Assembly: GCF_000257645.1 (NCBI RefSeq)
Contig: NZ_AJHJ01000004.1
Span: 62,001 to 126,000, forward strand
Origin: Serratia sp. M24T3
GTDB lineage: Bacteria; Pseudomonadota; Gammaproteobacteria; Enterobacterales; Enterobacteriaceae
Direction: 5' to 3'
DNA length: 64,000 nt
Under the pieces are notes generated by a model. It made no database searches and was not told the origin of the DNA. It was given only the letters and a program-made list of their open reading frames with translations. The position numbers and the translations under genes are program-made. Below, one piece after another: positions 17,874 to 26,670 of the stretch. How positions within the stretch are numbered: position 1 is the stretch's first letter; every line of letters starts with the position of its first letter.

Positions 17874-18899
17874 TTACGCTCTGGAAGCATTGTCAGGTTG
17901 GTCAACCGGCGGATCGTCATGATAGCGCGCGGTAGCTATCCAGGCTGCGCAAAAAAGCGTCAGGCGGGCGAAGAAATAGAAGAACGCCATCAGGCCAATC
18001 ACGGAACCGAAGGCTGCTCCCGACGGAGAACTTGCCAGACGCGGCAGCATCATGGTCATCACAAACTTGATCACTTCGAAACCAATGGCAGCGATGAGCG
18101 TGCCGCGAAACAGCGCTTTCCTGCGCGGCTTGTGGCGCGGCAGAATCCAGAATATCCACAGAAATAACAAATAATTGGCGAACACAGAAATCACTAGTGT
18201 AATAATTGTCATCACCGGACGCAGCCAGTCAATGCCGCCCAGCCCCAACGCATCGACGATAGATTGCTGAGCAGAACCGGCAATCGAGGTCAGCGAAAGA
18301 GTAATAATCAGCGCCAAAACTAGCCCAACCAGTGAGATCAGGTCACGAATATAGCGGGTATAAATTTTTTCCTGGTCCTTGGGATTACGCTCCCAAACGT
18401 CGCGAGACTGTGCTCGAATCGCTTCGCGCAAATTTCCCATCCAGCTTATGCCTGAATACAGAGCAATGACCAATCCTGACAGGCCAACGGCAGTTCTCTG
18501 CTGTATGGCTGTGTTTACCGTGCCTTTTAAGGTATTTGCCAGATTAGGGTCGCTGATGCTGTTAACGATTTTATTGATCAACTGAGCCAGCAGATCAGGA
18601 TTTGAGGCCAGCACGAAACCGACGGCGGCAAAAGAAACCATCAAAATCGGGATTAGCGATAGAAAAGAAAAATAGGTTATCGCCGCGCCAAACTGGCTGC
18701 CCAGTCGGTCGTTAAAACGATCCATCGCGCGGATAAGATGCGAGACCCAATGCCAGGCTCTGACGTGACTAATCACGCTTGAGAAGCCCGACAACGTGTC
18801 GTCTACCGCCCGATTGCCGGTTTTAATATTGATTAGCGGCTTTTCGCTATCCTGTTTTTTGATTGATTCTTTGGTGGGTAATGACATTAATCCACTCAT
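17874..18899 (-). CDS. yhjD: Inner membrane protein YhjD (YihY/BrkB family)
   Basis: The 341-residue protein has about six membrane segments and the family core (RLGSQFGAAITYFSFLSLIPI, then GISWMGNLREAIRAQSRDVW). E. coli YhjD has 337 residues and the same genomic place. In E. coli a point change in YhjD suppresses loss of lipid A Kdo, and a role in lipid IVA export was proposed; its normal function is not settled. The N-terminal 60 residues are polar and variable. A start at the first Met (18899) or at MSLPTKESIKK is possible. Confidence 0.9.
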   Translation of the reverse strand: MSGLMSLPTKESIKKQDSEKPLINIKTGNRAVDDTLSGFSSVISHVRAWHWVSHLIRAMDRFNDRLGSQFGAAITYFSFLSLIPILMVSFAAVGFVLASNPDLLAQLINKIVNSISDPNLANTLKGTVNTAIQQRTAVGLSGLVIALYSGISWMGNLREAIRAQSRDVWERNPKDQEKIYTRYIRDLISLVGLVLALIITLSLTSIAGSAQQSIVDALGLGGIDWLRPVMTIITLVISVFANYLLFLWIFWILPRHKPRRKALFRGTLIAAIGFEVIKFVMTMMLPRLASSPSGAAFGSVIGLMAFFYFFARLTLFCAAWIATARYHDDPPVDQPDNASRA

Positions 18900-18989
18900 T
18901 CCTTAGCAATTTTTTGGACTCCAGACATTTAGTATAGTCATCGTCAGCGGTAATGATCTGTCCGTTCCGAAATCAGTTTTAGAAAAAGC

Positions 18990-19889
18990 TTATGCTATAT
19001 AGGCTTGCATTATTTCACTCAGCCAATCCATAAAGATTTTTACTCGGCGAGAGAGGTGTCTGCGGTGAGGATAGACCAGCGTGACCGGCATTGGCGGCGC
19101 GCGAAAAGGCGTGAGAATACTGACCAGCTGGCCGTTGGCGAGATAAGCGCGAACGCCAATAAGCGGCACCTGAATAATCCCCAGCCCCGACAGGCAGGCA
19201 ACAGTATAGGTTTCAGTGCTGTTAACCGTGACCGCTCCGCCGCTTTTTACCGTTTTTAGGTCTTTACCTTCAAGATATTCGAACTCACTGCCGCGACTGC
19301 GTAACGCCTGGTCGTAGATTACCATGGCATGATTGGCGAGCTGTTCGGGATTCTCCGGCGTGCCGTAGCGCTTTAGGTAATCCGGGCTGGCGCAGTTCAC
19401 CACCTGCAAATGTCCCAGCGGGCGGGCTATCAGCCCTGAATCTTTCAAATTGCCGACGCTTATCACGCAGTCGAAACCTTCGCGCACGACATCAACGCGA
19501 TGATCGGTGCTGCTCAGTTCAATTTCCAGGGCCGGATAGCGATTCAGAAACTCTGCCAGACGCGGCAATACCAGATGTGTGGCCATGGTCAGCGGCATAT
19601 CGACCCGAAGTTTGCCGCTGACCGTTGTTGGGTTCGACTGAAACATCGACTCCAGCTCATCCATGTTGGCCAGCAACTCTTTGCAACGTTCGTAAAAAAC
19701 TTGCCCGTCCTGGGTTAGCTGAACGCGTCGCGTTGAACGATGCAGCAGGCGTGCCGACATTCTCGTTTCTAACTGTTGAACCAGTCGCGAAACGCTGCCT
19801 TTAGGCAACCCCAAACTTTCAGCGGCGCGAGTAAAATTGTTCAGCTCCGCAACTCGGACAAAAACCTGCATTGATTGAATTTTATCCAC
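18990..19889 (-). CDS. yhjC: LysR-type regulator YhjC-like
   Basis: The 299-residue protein starts at GTG 19889 (VDKIQSMQVFVRVAELNNF), preceded by GGGGAAAAT; an upstream ATG has no ribosome site. It has a LysR helix-turn-helix (NFTRAAESLGLPKGSVSRLV) and substrate-binding domain, and matches E. coli YhjC in place and sequence. It is divergent from a short-chain dehydrogenase with a strong palindrome between them, so it probably controls that gene and itself. The inducer is unknown. Confidence 0.9.
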   Translation of the reverse strand: MDKIQSMQVFVRVAELNNFTRAAESLGLPKGSVSRLVQQLETRMSARLLHRSTRRVQLTQDGQVFYERCKELLANMDELESMFQSNPTTVSGKLRVDMPLTMATHLVLPRLAEFLNRYPALEIELSSTDHRVDVVREGFDCVISVGNLKDSGLIARPLGHLQVVNCASPDYLKRYGTPENPEQLANHAMVIYDQALRSRGSEFEYLEGKDLKTVKSGGAVTVNSTETYTVACLSGLGIIQVPLIGVRAYLANGQLVSILTPFRAPPMPVTLVYPHRRHLSRRVKIFMDWLSEIMQAYIA

Positions 19890-19945
19890 ATTTTCCCCGC
19901 GAGAAAGCTGGATTGTTGTCAAAAACGAGACAGTGAAACTCATTT

Positions 19946-19974
19946 TAGACTATTTATCATTAATAAAGAGTCTA
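19946..19974. promoter_or_regulatory. Operator-like palindrome between yhjC and the SDR gene
   Basis: TAGACTATTTAT (19946-19957) and ATAAAGAGTCTA (19963-19974) are inverted repeats matching at 11 of 12 positions around CATTA. The LysR box T-N11-A occurs within it. It sits in the divergent promoter region and is the likely binding site of the neighbouring LysR protein. Confidence 0.6.
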
Positions 19975-20017
19975 ATAGGCTATATATCACACAATCGTAC
20001 ATCTCTGGAGTCTGAAA

Positions 20018-20776
20018 ATGAGCAAAAAAATCGCATTAGTGACCGGTGGTAGCCGTGGATTAGGTAAAAACGCGGTATTAAAGCTGGCGGAACAGGGAAT
20101 TGACGTGATTCTGACTTATAACAGTCAGCGTGAAGAAGCCGAATCTATAGTTCGCGAAATTGAAGCGAAAGGCGCGAAAGCAGCAGCTCTACAGCTCAAC
20201 GTCGTCGAAAGTCAGGGCTTCAATGCCTTTGTCGCACAGGTAAAATCGGTACTGGAAAAAGTCTGGCAGCGCGAGAATTTCGATTTTTTAGTAAATAATG
20301 CAGGCATTGGTATTAATGCTCCTTTTGCCGAAACCACTGAGGAGCAGTTTGACCTGCTGATGAATATTCACCTCAAGGCACCGTTTTTCCTGACCCAAAA
20401 GCTGTTGCCTCTGATTGCCGACGGGGGTCGTATCCTGAATGTTTCTTCCGGTCTGACGCGTTTCTGTTTGCCGGGCTATGCCGCTTACTCTGCCATGAAA
20501 GGCGCGATGGAAGTCCTCACCCGTTATCAGGCTAAAGAACTGGGCGCGCGCGGTATTGTGGTAAACATTTTGGCGCCGGGAGCGATTGAAACCGATTTTG
20601 GCGGCGGCACTGTACGTGACAACCAGCAGGTTAATCAGTATGTTGCTAATAATACGGCTCTGGGGCGCGTCGGCCTGCCCGATGATATTGGCGGGATGAT
20701 TGCGATGCTGCTCAGCGAGCAAAGTGGCTGGGCCAACGGCCAGCGCATCGAGGCGTCAGGCGGCATGTTCTTATAA
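20018..20776 (+). CDS. Short-chain dehydrogenase/reductase
   Basis: This 252-residue protein is a classical SDR. It has the cofactor motif TGGSRGLG at residues 9-16, NNAG near 92, the catalytic Ser in NVSSGL and YxxxK as YAAYSAMK near 160. The final GQRIEASGGMFL is the usual SDR tail. It reduces or oxidises an alcohol/ketone pair with NAD(P); the substrate is not evident. It is divergent from the yhjC-like LysR gene and probably regulated by it. Confidence 0.88.
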   Translation: MSKKIALVTGGSRGLGKNAVLKLAEQGIDVILTYNSQREEAESIVREIEAKGAKAAALQLNVVESQGFNAFVAQVKSVLEKVWQRENFDFLVNNAGIGINAPFAETTEEQFDLLMNIHLKAPFFLTQKLLPLIADGGRILNVSSGLTRFCLPGYAAYSAMKGAMEVLTRYQAKELGARGIVVNILAPGAIETDFGGGTVRDNQQVNQYVANNTALGRVGLPDDIGGMIAMLLSEQSGWANGQRIEASGGMFL

Positions 20777-20843
20777 TTTATTCACTTCGCTGGCGCATTT
20801 CGTTTATTAAACATTTCTTTATTAAATTGAAAAAGGAGCTCCA

Positions 20844-21404
20844 ATGCAGCCAGCGATTATCCCCGTTCTCGAAACCCCCCGCCTGACTTTACTTCCGTTG
20901 ACTCCCGAAGATGCGCCCGTTATCCAGCGTGTTTTCCCGCATTGGGAAATCGTAAAATATCTCGCCAATACAGTTCCCTGGCCCTTTCCCGATCACGGGG
21001 CACATAATTATGTCAATAATGTAGCGCTCGCGGCTGTTGCCCAGGGAACGGGATGGTTCTGGACCTTGCGTCGCAAGGAGGATCCCTCCGAGCTGATAGG
21101 CGTGATTTGCCTGACCGATACGCCAGATAATAACCGTGGATTCTGGCTATTGCCGTCCTGGCAGAAACAGGGACTGATGGCGGAAGCCAGCGTGGCAGTA
21201 ACCGATTTTTGGTTCAATACGTTGAAACGTGAGGTACTGCGTTCTCCAAAAGCTAGCCCAAACAAGGCATCCAGGCGTATTTCTGAAGCCAGCGGCATGC
21301 GACTTGTGCGCATTGAAAAGAAAGCCTACGTCGGTGGAGAATTTGATTCTGAGCTGTGGGAAATCAGTCGTGACGAATGGAATACTCTGCACAGTAAAAA
21401 ATAA
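20844..21404 (+). CDS. GNAT N-acetyltransferase (RimJ/RimL-like)
   Basis: The 186-residue product starts after a strong AAAGGAGC site. It opens with LETPRLTLLPLTPEDAPVI, the usual beginning of RimJ/RimL-type acetyltransferases, and has GFWLLPSWQKQGLMAEA, the acetyl-CoA binding region. The acceptor is unknown. It is followed by an AT-rich gap and then the cytochrome b561 operon. Confidence 0.8.
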   Translation: MQPAIIPVLETPRLTLLPLTPEDAPVIQRVFPHWEIVKYLANTVPWPFPDHGAHNYVNNVALAAVAQGTGWFWTLRRKEDPSELIGVICLTDTPDNNRGFWLLPSWQKQGLMAEASVAVTDFWFNTLKREVLRSPKASPNKASRRISEASGMRLVRIEKKAYVGGEFDSELWEISRDEWNTLHSKK

Positions 21405-21494
21405 TAAAAATATTACCGAATAGATCTCAGTCCTCGGCTGTTAACTGAATATTCTCTATTACTTTGAATATTATTTTAACTCTGGGGCACTTTT

Positions 21495-22079
21495 ATGGAT
21501 AACACCGAGCTTGCGAACTCTGCGGCACCTTCGCGAAAACGTTACGATCATCTGACCATTCTGCTGCACTGGTTAAGCGCCGGTTGCGTGATTTTTCTGT
21601 TTGCCAGCGCCCATATCTGGGAAGTGCTGGAACGCGGAACGCCGCTGCGCAAGGGGCTGCAATCAATCCATATTTCCGTGGGTATTCTGCTGGCGATAGT
21701 GATTATCTGGCGGCTGCTCTGGCGTGTTACTCACCGCGCGAAACTTGATGCAATCGCGATGCCGCGCGTGATGTCGCTTGTTTCAAAGCTGACCCATTGG
21801 GCACTTTACGGCCTGCTGCTGGCGCAAATTACTCTCGGATTTTTATTCCGCTGGGCCCAGGGCGAACCTTTCTATTTCTTCTCAATATTCCCCATTCCTG
21901 ACTTTTTCGGTATCGACCCCGGCCTGCGCCGTACTTTTGGCATGTTGCACAACAATGTGGCATGGGCGCTGATTATTCTGGCTGGTCTTCACGCGCTGGC
22001 CGCGTTGTTCCACCACTATGTACTGCGTGACGGTGTTTTACGGCGGATGTTATCTTCAACTGACAGGACGGCACCATGA
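21495..22079 (+). CDS. Cytochrome b561-type membrane protein
   Basis: The 194-residue protein belongs to the cytochrome b561/Ni-hydrogenase b family, with four predicted membrane helices and haem-ligating histidines (HLTILLHWLSAG, SIHISVGILLAIVIIWRLLW, GMLHNNVAWALIILAGLHALAALFHHYV). It likely moves electrons between quinol and a periplasmic or membrane partner. Its stop overlaps the following TPR gene by four bases (ATGA), and the ECF sigma pair follows, so the four genes look like one operon. Confidence 0.88.
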   Translation: MDNTELANSAAPSRKRYDHLTILLHWLSAGCVIFLFASAHIWEVLERGTPLRKGLQSIHISVGILLAIVIIWRLLWRVTHRAKLDAIAMPRVMSLVSKLTHWALYGLLLAQITLGFLFRWAQGEPFYFFSIFPIPDFFGIDPGLRRTFGMLHNNVAWALIILAGLHALAALFHHYVLRDGVLRRMLSSTDRTAP

Positions 22080-22639
22080 AACTCTCTACAGTGACTCACG
22101 GTTTTAAAGTCAACAAAACGGCCCCTAAACTTTGTCTTCTCATGCTGATTGCCGGCCTTTCTGGCTGGTCAATGATGGCACATGCGATGGGCGATGATTC
22201 CAGTAAAACCCCTGATTGCCCGAAAGGACAGGTTTACGACAGCAAAACCAAAACCTGCATGATTGAGAAAAGCAGCATGCTTACCGATCAGGATAAAACC
22301 CAATATGCCTATCATCTGGCAAAAACAGGGCGCTATCAGCAGGCATTAACGGTTTTGGATACCCTCAAACAGCCGAATACCAAAGAGGCGTGGAATTATC
22401 GCGGCTACGCGACACGAAAACTCGGGCGCACCGACGAGGGCATCGGTTATTATCAGAAATCAATTGCCCTGGATGCTCGCTATACTTTGGTCCGCGAATA
22501 TCTGGGTGAAGCCTATATAATCAAAGGGCGACCGGATTTAGCCAAAGCCCAGCTGGCGACGATAAAATCCCTGTGCGGTACCAGCTGTGAAGAATATCGG
22601 GACTTGCATGCTGCCATCGAGGGGCATCCGGAAGCCTGA
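22076..22639 (+). CDS. TPR-containing periplasmic protein
   Basis: The 187-residue product has an N-terminal export signal (APKLCLLMLIAGLSGWSMMAH) and a small Cys pair region (CPKGQVYDSKTKTC). Tetratricopeptide-type repeats follow (AYHLAKTGRYQQALTVLD; YATRKLGRTDEGIGYYQKSIALD). It probably scaffolds a partner in the periplasm. It is coupled to the cytochrome b561 gene by a four-base overlap. It is followed after 33 bases by the sigma factor. Confidence 0.85.
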   Translation: MKLSTVTHGFKVNKTAPKLCLLMLIAGLSGWSMMAHAMGDDSSKTPDCPKGQVYDSKTKTCMIEKSSMLTDQDKTQYAYHLAKTGRYQQALTVLDTLKQPNTKEAWNYRGYATRKLGRTDEGIGYYQKSIALDARYTLVREYLGEAYIIKGRPDLAKAQLATIKSLCGTSCEEYRDLHAAIEGHPEA

Positions 22640-22672
22640 TTAATCGCGCCTGATAACCTGAGGCAAAGAGAA

Positions 22673-23194
22673 ATTACCACTCCTGACCTGCGTAATGAGT
22701 TGAGTCTGTGTCTGGCGCGTTTGTGGCGCTACGCAATGGTGTTGTCAAAAAAGCGCGACGTGGCCGACGATCTGGTGCAGGCAACCTGCGTTCGTGCTCT
22801 GGAACGCGGGCATCAGGTTGATGGCGCGACGTCAATTGACCGTTGGTTTTTCTCTATTCTGCACTCTATCTGGATCAACGAAATCCGCGCTCAGCAAGTT
22901 CGGCGCGGGCAAGGTTTCGTTGATATCGGTGACCTCGATGCTTTACCTGACGAGTTCGACAATCAACGGCAGGCGAATCAGGTGATGCAGCGCGTCAATC
23001 AGCTGCCGGAAGCTCAGCGCAACGCGATTTTTTTGGTTTACGTGGAAGGTTTCACGTATCAGGAGGCGGCGCGAACGCTTGACGTGCCAATCGGTACCAT
23101 CATGAGCCGTCTGGCAAGCGCACGACAAACGTTGGCAAAAAATCCGCCGGCTTCTGCTCGACTTTCTCAACGGGGAGAGAATCATGACCGATAA
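22673..23194 (+). CDS. ECF RNA polymerase sigma factor, apparent ATT start
   Basis: The protein has sigma region 2 (LWRYAMVLSKKRDVADDLVQ to SIDRWFFSILHSIWINEIR) and region 4 (LPEAQRNAIFLVYVEGFTYQ to GTIMSRLASARQ). The family layout places the start near residues TTPDLRNELSLCLARLWRY. In this frame the only codon there is ATT at 22673, preceded by GAGG with a 9-base gap; the frame opens at TGA 22637 and no ATG, GTG or TTG occurs before TTG 22700, which would cut off the start of region 2. An AUU start (173 residues) is my reading; TTG 22700 (164 residues) is the alternative. The anti-sigma gene overlaps its end. Confidence 0.8.
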   Translation: MTTPDLRNELSLCLARLWRYAMVLSKKRDVADDLVQATCVRALERGHQVDGATSIDRWFFSILHSIWINEIRAQQVRRGQGFVDIGDLDALPDEFDNQRQANQVMQRVNQLPEAQRNAIFLVYVEGFTYQEAARTLDVPIGTIMSRLASARQTLAKNPPASARLSQRGENHDR

Positions 23195-23975
23195 TTTTTC
23201 ATTTTCTCCCGTTAACGACACCCTGTTGGTGGCTTATCTGGATAACGAGCTGGATGCCGAGCAGCGAATCAAGCTCGAGCAGCGCCTGCAACACGATGAG
23301 GCGCTATCTGCCAGACTTGAAGCATTGGCCCACAGTCAGCTCGATTTTAGCGGGGCTTTTGAACCCTTGCTGGCTCAGGCTCCGGTGGCGTCGTTGCAAA
23401 AAAATCTCGACGCATTGAGCGATAAAAAAGCACCTGATTCTTCACGCGACGGGGTTACGCGTCGCAGTTTGCTGGCGGCAGCCATAGGCCTGGTGGCGAT
23501 TGGCATGGGCGTGGAGCGCTATGCTTTATCCCCCTCGCAAAACACGGTTGACGACGGGTGGCGTAATCTGGTCGCGCAATATATGTCGCTGTATTCAGCC
23601 GAAACACTGGCCGATATTAACGATTCCCCTGCCGAGCAAAAGCAGGAATTGGACCGCGTTGCCCGTGAAGTGGGCATCGGTCTGTCGCCTGCGCAGCTAA
23701 AGCTTAGCGGCGCTCAGCTCAAGAATGCGCGTATTCTGCGCTATGACGAATACAACATTGCGCAGATTTCTTGGCTAGATGAACAATTTGGTCCGTTGGC
23801 GTTATGCATAACCCGCAGCGACAAATCGAACGATCAGGCCCAGGCCGCAGAGGTTCGCCGTGGAATGAACGTCGTTTATTGGCGGCGAAATGGCTACAAC
23901 TTTATGCTAATTGGTCGCGCACCTGCCAAAAATATTCAACAGCAAGGCCTAGAGCTGCTAAATAATATTTCCTGA
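23184..23975 (+). CDS. Anti-sigma factor, single-pass membrane protein
   Basis: The 263-residue protein begins with a cytoplasmic anti-sigma domain (TLLVAYLDNELDAEQRIKLEQRL), then a membrane segment preceded by RR (RRSLLAAAIGLVAIGMGVERY) and a periplasmic C-terminal domain. The zinc HxxxCxxC motif of ZAS anti-sigma factors is absent. It overlaps the sigma gene by 11 bases and should hold the sigma factor at the membrane until a periplasmic signal arrives. The neighbouring cytochrome b561 and TPR proteins are plausible partners of that signal. Confidence 0.85.
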   Translation: MTDNFSFSPVNDTLLVAYLDNELDAEQRIKLEQRLQHDEALSARLEALAHSQLDFSGAFEPLLAQAPVASLQKNLDALSDKKAPDSSRDGVTRRSLLAAAIGLVAIGMGVERYALSPSQNTVDDGWRNLVAQYMSLYSAETLADINDSPAEQKQELDRVAREVGIGLSPAQLKLSGAQLKNARILRYDEYNIAQISWLDEQFGPLALCITRSDKSNDQAQAAEVRRGMNVVYWRRNGYNFMLIGRAPAKNIQQQGLELLNNIS

Positions 23976-24361
23976 TATTTAATTGAGTGAAATGGCTTAA
24001 TAAATGACGAATATAACGAATCAGGCGGTTCGTTATTTGCCGTGTGTCATTTTTTTATATTTTTTTATTAGGAATATTTTTATCTATTCGCCGTTTTATT
24101 AATAAGATTAATTCTTAGTTTTTATGTGTGAAATTAATGTTATCAATTTGTTTATACATTTAAGCGTAATTATTAACATTTAATCATAATTTTGTTACAT
24201 ATGCCTGCGCAAAACAGAAGCAAATACTGTGACTCCCGTCACAAATACCCCTATGATAATTCAGCCTTTATCTTCAGTAGGGGCGCTGATTAACGTAAGT
24301 ATTTTCAAATAATTATATCTACTTCATCGCCACGCAGCAGGGTTTCGCTATAGGGAGTCAT
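23976..24361 (+). other. AT-rich intergenic region before the dehydrogenase operon
   Basis: The 386 bases hold a perfect ATAACGAA/TTCGTTAT hairpin (24013-24036) with T-runs soon after, probably ending the sigma operon. A long AT-rich stretch follows that should contain the promoter of the dehydrogenase genes. No coding frame is supported. Confidence 0.6.
24013..24036 (+). terminator. Probable terminator after the anti-sigma gene
   Basis: ATAACGAA (24013-24020) and TTCGTTAT (24029-24036) form an 8-bp stem with loop TCAGGCGG. Two T-runs follow within 35 bases, 37 bases after the stop codon. Confidence 0.55.
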
Positions 24362-24934
24362 ATGAAAGATAACAGCCATGCAGAAGAAAAATCTGAACTC
24401 AGCGGAAAAGGGCTTTCACGCAGAAATTTAATTTCACGTTCAAGTTCATTAATTGCTACTTTTGCATTAGTTTCCGGCGGATTAACTGCAGTACCTGCTT
24501 TAGCCGCCAGCGAAAATAATGATTCCGCAGATCTGAACGGATTTATTCGCCTGTCACGATTACTTACCGGCCACAATAGTCTGGATGTTCAATTAGGCGA
24601 GCGTCTTTACAACGCGCTAAGTCAGCAAAATACAAAATTTGCGGATTGGGTAAAACAGCTAACACTTTACGTACAGCAAAATAATATCCCTGATGTAGAA
24701 ACTCTCGATGAAAAGTTAAAACAGCAGCCTCTGCATGAACCAATGATGGCCATTATTAAAGCTTGGTACAGCGGCGTAATTGAGCCTGGATATCACGCCA
24801 CGGTTTACGGTTATCAACAGGCATTAATGTATCAGATACCTCGTGATGGCATGGTGATTCCGACCTACGCGCACAATGGTCCGGATTATTGGGTTGCTAA
24901 CCCGCCGCCGGTTGATCGACTACTGACTTTCTAG
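24362..24934 (+). CDS. FAD sugar/polyol dehydrogenase small subunit (FdhS/SldS-like)
   Basis: The 190-residue protein has a twin-arginine leader (LSRRNLISRSSSLIATFAL) and the FAD-SLDH small-subunit layout. Its C-terminal block, from IIKAWYSGVIEPGYHATVYG to PTYAHNGPDYWVANPPP, is the family signature. This subunit is needed for export and maturation of the FAD-bearing large subunit through the Tat pathway. The gene order small - cytochrome c - large is that of fdhSCL, fructose dehydrogenase of Gluconobacter; sorbitol and glucose dehydrogenases have other orders. The exact sugar is not proven. Confidence 0.82.
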   Translation: MKDNSHAEEKSELSGKGLSRRNLISRSSSLIATFALVSGGLTAVPALAASENNDSADLNGFIRLSRLLTGHNSLDVQLGERLYNALSQQNTKFADWVKQLTLYVQQNNIPDVETLDEKLKQQPLHEPMMAIIKAWYSGVIEPGYHATVYGYQQALMYQIPRDGMVIPTYAHNGPDYWVANPPPVDRLLTF

Positions 24935-25108
24935 AGATAAACAACTCGTTACCGTTACGAGCTAAATATCACCGAATTGGCTTGCTGGGCAAAACGGTTA
25001 ATTTCGAATGTCATTTTCACGTCTGAAAGGTTTTTTCCCACGGGAAATTCCAGGGCTTTTTGCGCCCAAAATTCAGCGCGCATTTTTAATAAAAATAGTG
25101 AAAAGCTA

Positions 25109-26602
25109 ATGGAGAGCAGGTCCTTGCCAATTAAAAACTCATTTACCCGTAATACACCGCTGAGGCGCGTTCTTTATTGTGTGGGGATTGCCGCGTCAGT
25201 GCTGATGGGTGCTAGCGCAGCACAGGCCGCAGAGAGTCTGCCATTGGCCGCCCCTTCAAGTAATCAAACCGGGGTTGATTTAATTTCTCGTGGTAAATAT
25301 CTGGCGATTGCCTCTGACTGCGCCGCCTGCCACACCGATCCTGCGACTAAAAATGTTTTTGCCGGTGGCTACGCTATTCACTCGCCAATGGGCATTATTT
25401 ACTCTTCCAACATTACGCCATCCAAAGAATTTGGTATCGGAAATTACACTGAAGAGCAGTTCAGCCAAGCGGTGCGTGACGGTATCCGCGCAGACGGCAG
25501 CCATCTTTATCCGGCCATGCCTTATCCGTCTTACGCCGGGTTGACCGATGCTGATATTCACGCGCTGTATGCCTACTTTATGCAGAGTGTTGCGCCGGTT
25601 GATATTAAACCGCAGCAAACCGCGCTGAGCTTCCCGTTTAATATGCGTTTCTCGATGATTGGCTGGAATCTGTTGTTCCTGCATAACAAGCCATTTACGC
25701 CAGTTGAATCTCAGGATGCTACCTGGAATCGCGGTAAGTATCTGGTAGATAACGTCGAGCACTGTAGCGAATGCCACACCCCGCGTAACGCATTGATGGC
25801 ATTGCAGGGGGGTAAAGCCCTCTACAGCGGCGCGATGCTGGGCAGTTGGCATGCGCCGAATCTGACCAGCGACCCAGTCAGCGGTTTGGGTGGCTGGAGC
25901 GATCAGGATCTGGCGCAGTATCTGCAAACTGGCCACGTCAATGGCAAGGCGCAGGCCGCAGGGCCAATGGCCGAAGCAGTGACTAACAGCCTGCAATATC
26001 TGCATCAGGACGATATCAACGCCATTATCACTTACCTGCGCACATTGCCGCCGGTTCGCGACCCGGCGCAAACCAAGGCTGCGTCTGATTTTGGTACCGG
26101 TACCAACACGGATACGGCAACCCGCGGCATTCATTCGATCTCGAAATTCCTTGCTGCGGATGCTTCAGGACAAACGTTGTTCGACGCTGCTTGCTCGAGC
26201 TGTCATCAGCCTGACGGTAAGGGAACGGCTGACGGCTTCTATCCGTCTCTGGTTCACAACACCACTTTGGGCGGTGATTCACCCGACAACCTGGTTTCGG
26301 CGATTCTGTTTGGCGTACAGCGCACGGTTAACGGTAAATCAGTGCTGATGCCGGCATTTGGCCCGTATTCCGACGTGCAGACGCTTACTGATAATCAGAT
26401 TGCGACCTTAAGTAATTATCTGTTCAAGCAGTACGGCAATCCGCAGCTTTCCGTGACCGAAGAACAGGTGAAAACCATTCGACAGGGTGGAGCAACGCCG
26501 CTAATCGCCAAAATTGCCAAACCAGCTGCCATTGCTGGCGGGGTAGTTGTGCTGCTGCTGATTGTGCTGCTGTTGGCATGGAGTCAACGCCGCCGCCGCT
26601 AA
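25109..26602 (+). CDS. Membrane-bound triheme cytochrome c subunit of FAD dehydrogenase
   Basis: The product, 497 residues from ATG 25109, has an export signal (RRVLYCVGIAASVLMGASAAQA). Three haem-binding motifs follow (CAACH near 71, CSECH near 219, CSSCH near 360), and the C-terminal membrane anchor ends in RRRR. It passes electrons from the FAD subunit to ubiquinone. The start is uncertain: TTG 25124 has a better-placed GGAGAG site. The 174 bases before it are non-coding, with a short CTCGT/ACGAG hairpin. Its place between small and large subunits fits the fdhSCL type. Confidence 0.88.
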   Translation: MESRSLPIKNSFTRNTPLRRVLYCVGIAASVLMGASAAQAAESLPLAAPSSNQTGVDLISRGKYLAIASDCAACHTDPATKNVFAGGYAIHSPMGIIYSSNITPSKEFGIGNYTEEQFSQAVRDGIRADGSHLYPAMPYPSYAGLTDADIHALYAYFMQSVAPVDIKPQQTALSFPFNMRFSMIGWNLLFLHNKPFTPVESQDATWNRGKYLVDNVEHCSECHTPRNALMALQGGKALYSGAMLGSWHAPNLTSDPVSGLGGWSDQDLAQYLQTGHVNGKAQAAGPMAEAVTNSLQYLHQDDINAIITYLRTLPPVRDPAQTKAASDFGTGTNTDTATRGIHSISKFLAADASGQTLFDAACSSCHQPDGKGTADGFYPSLVHNTTLGGDSPDNLVSAILFGVQRTVNGKSVLMPAFGPYSDVQTLTDNQIATLSNYLFKQYGNPQLSVTEEQVKTIRQGGATPLIAKIAKPAAIAGGVVVLLLIVLLLAWSQRRRR

Positions 26603-26670
26603 TCCTGACGTATCGGATTAGGTACTGATTTATCGCGCTTTTAGGCGCATACAGAATTTTGAGGTTCAAC

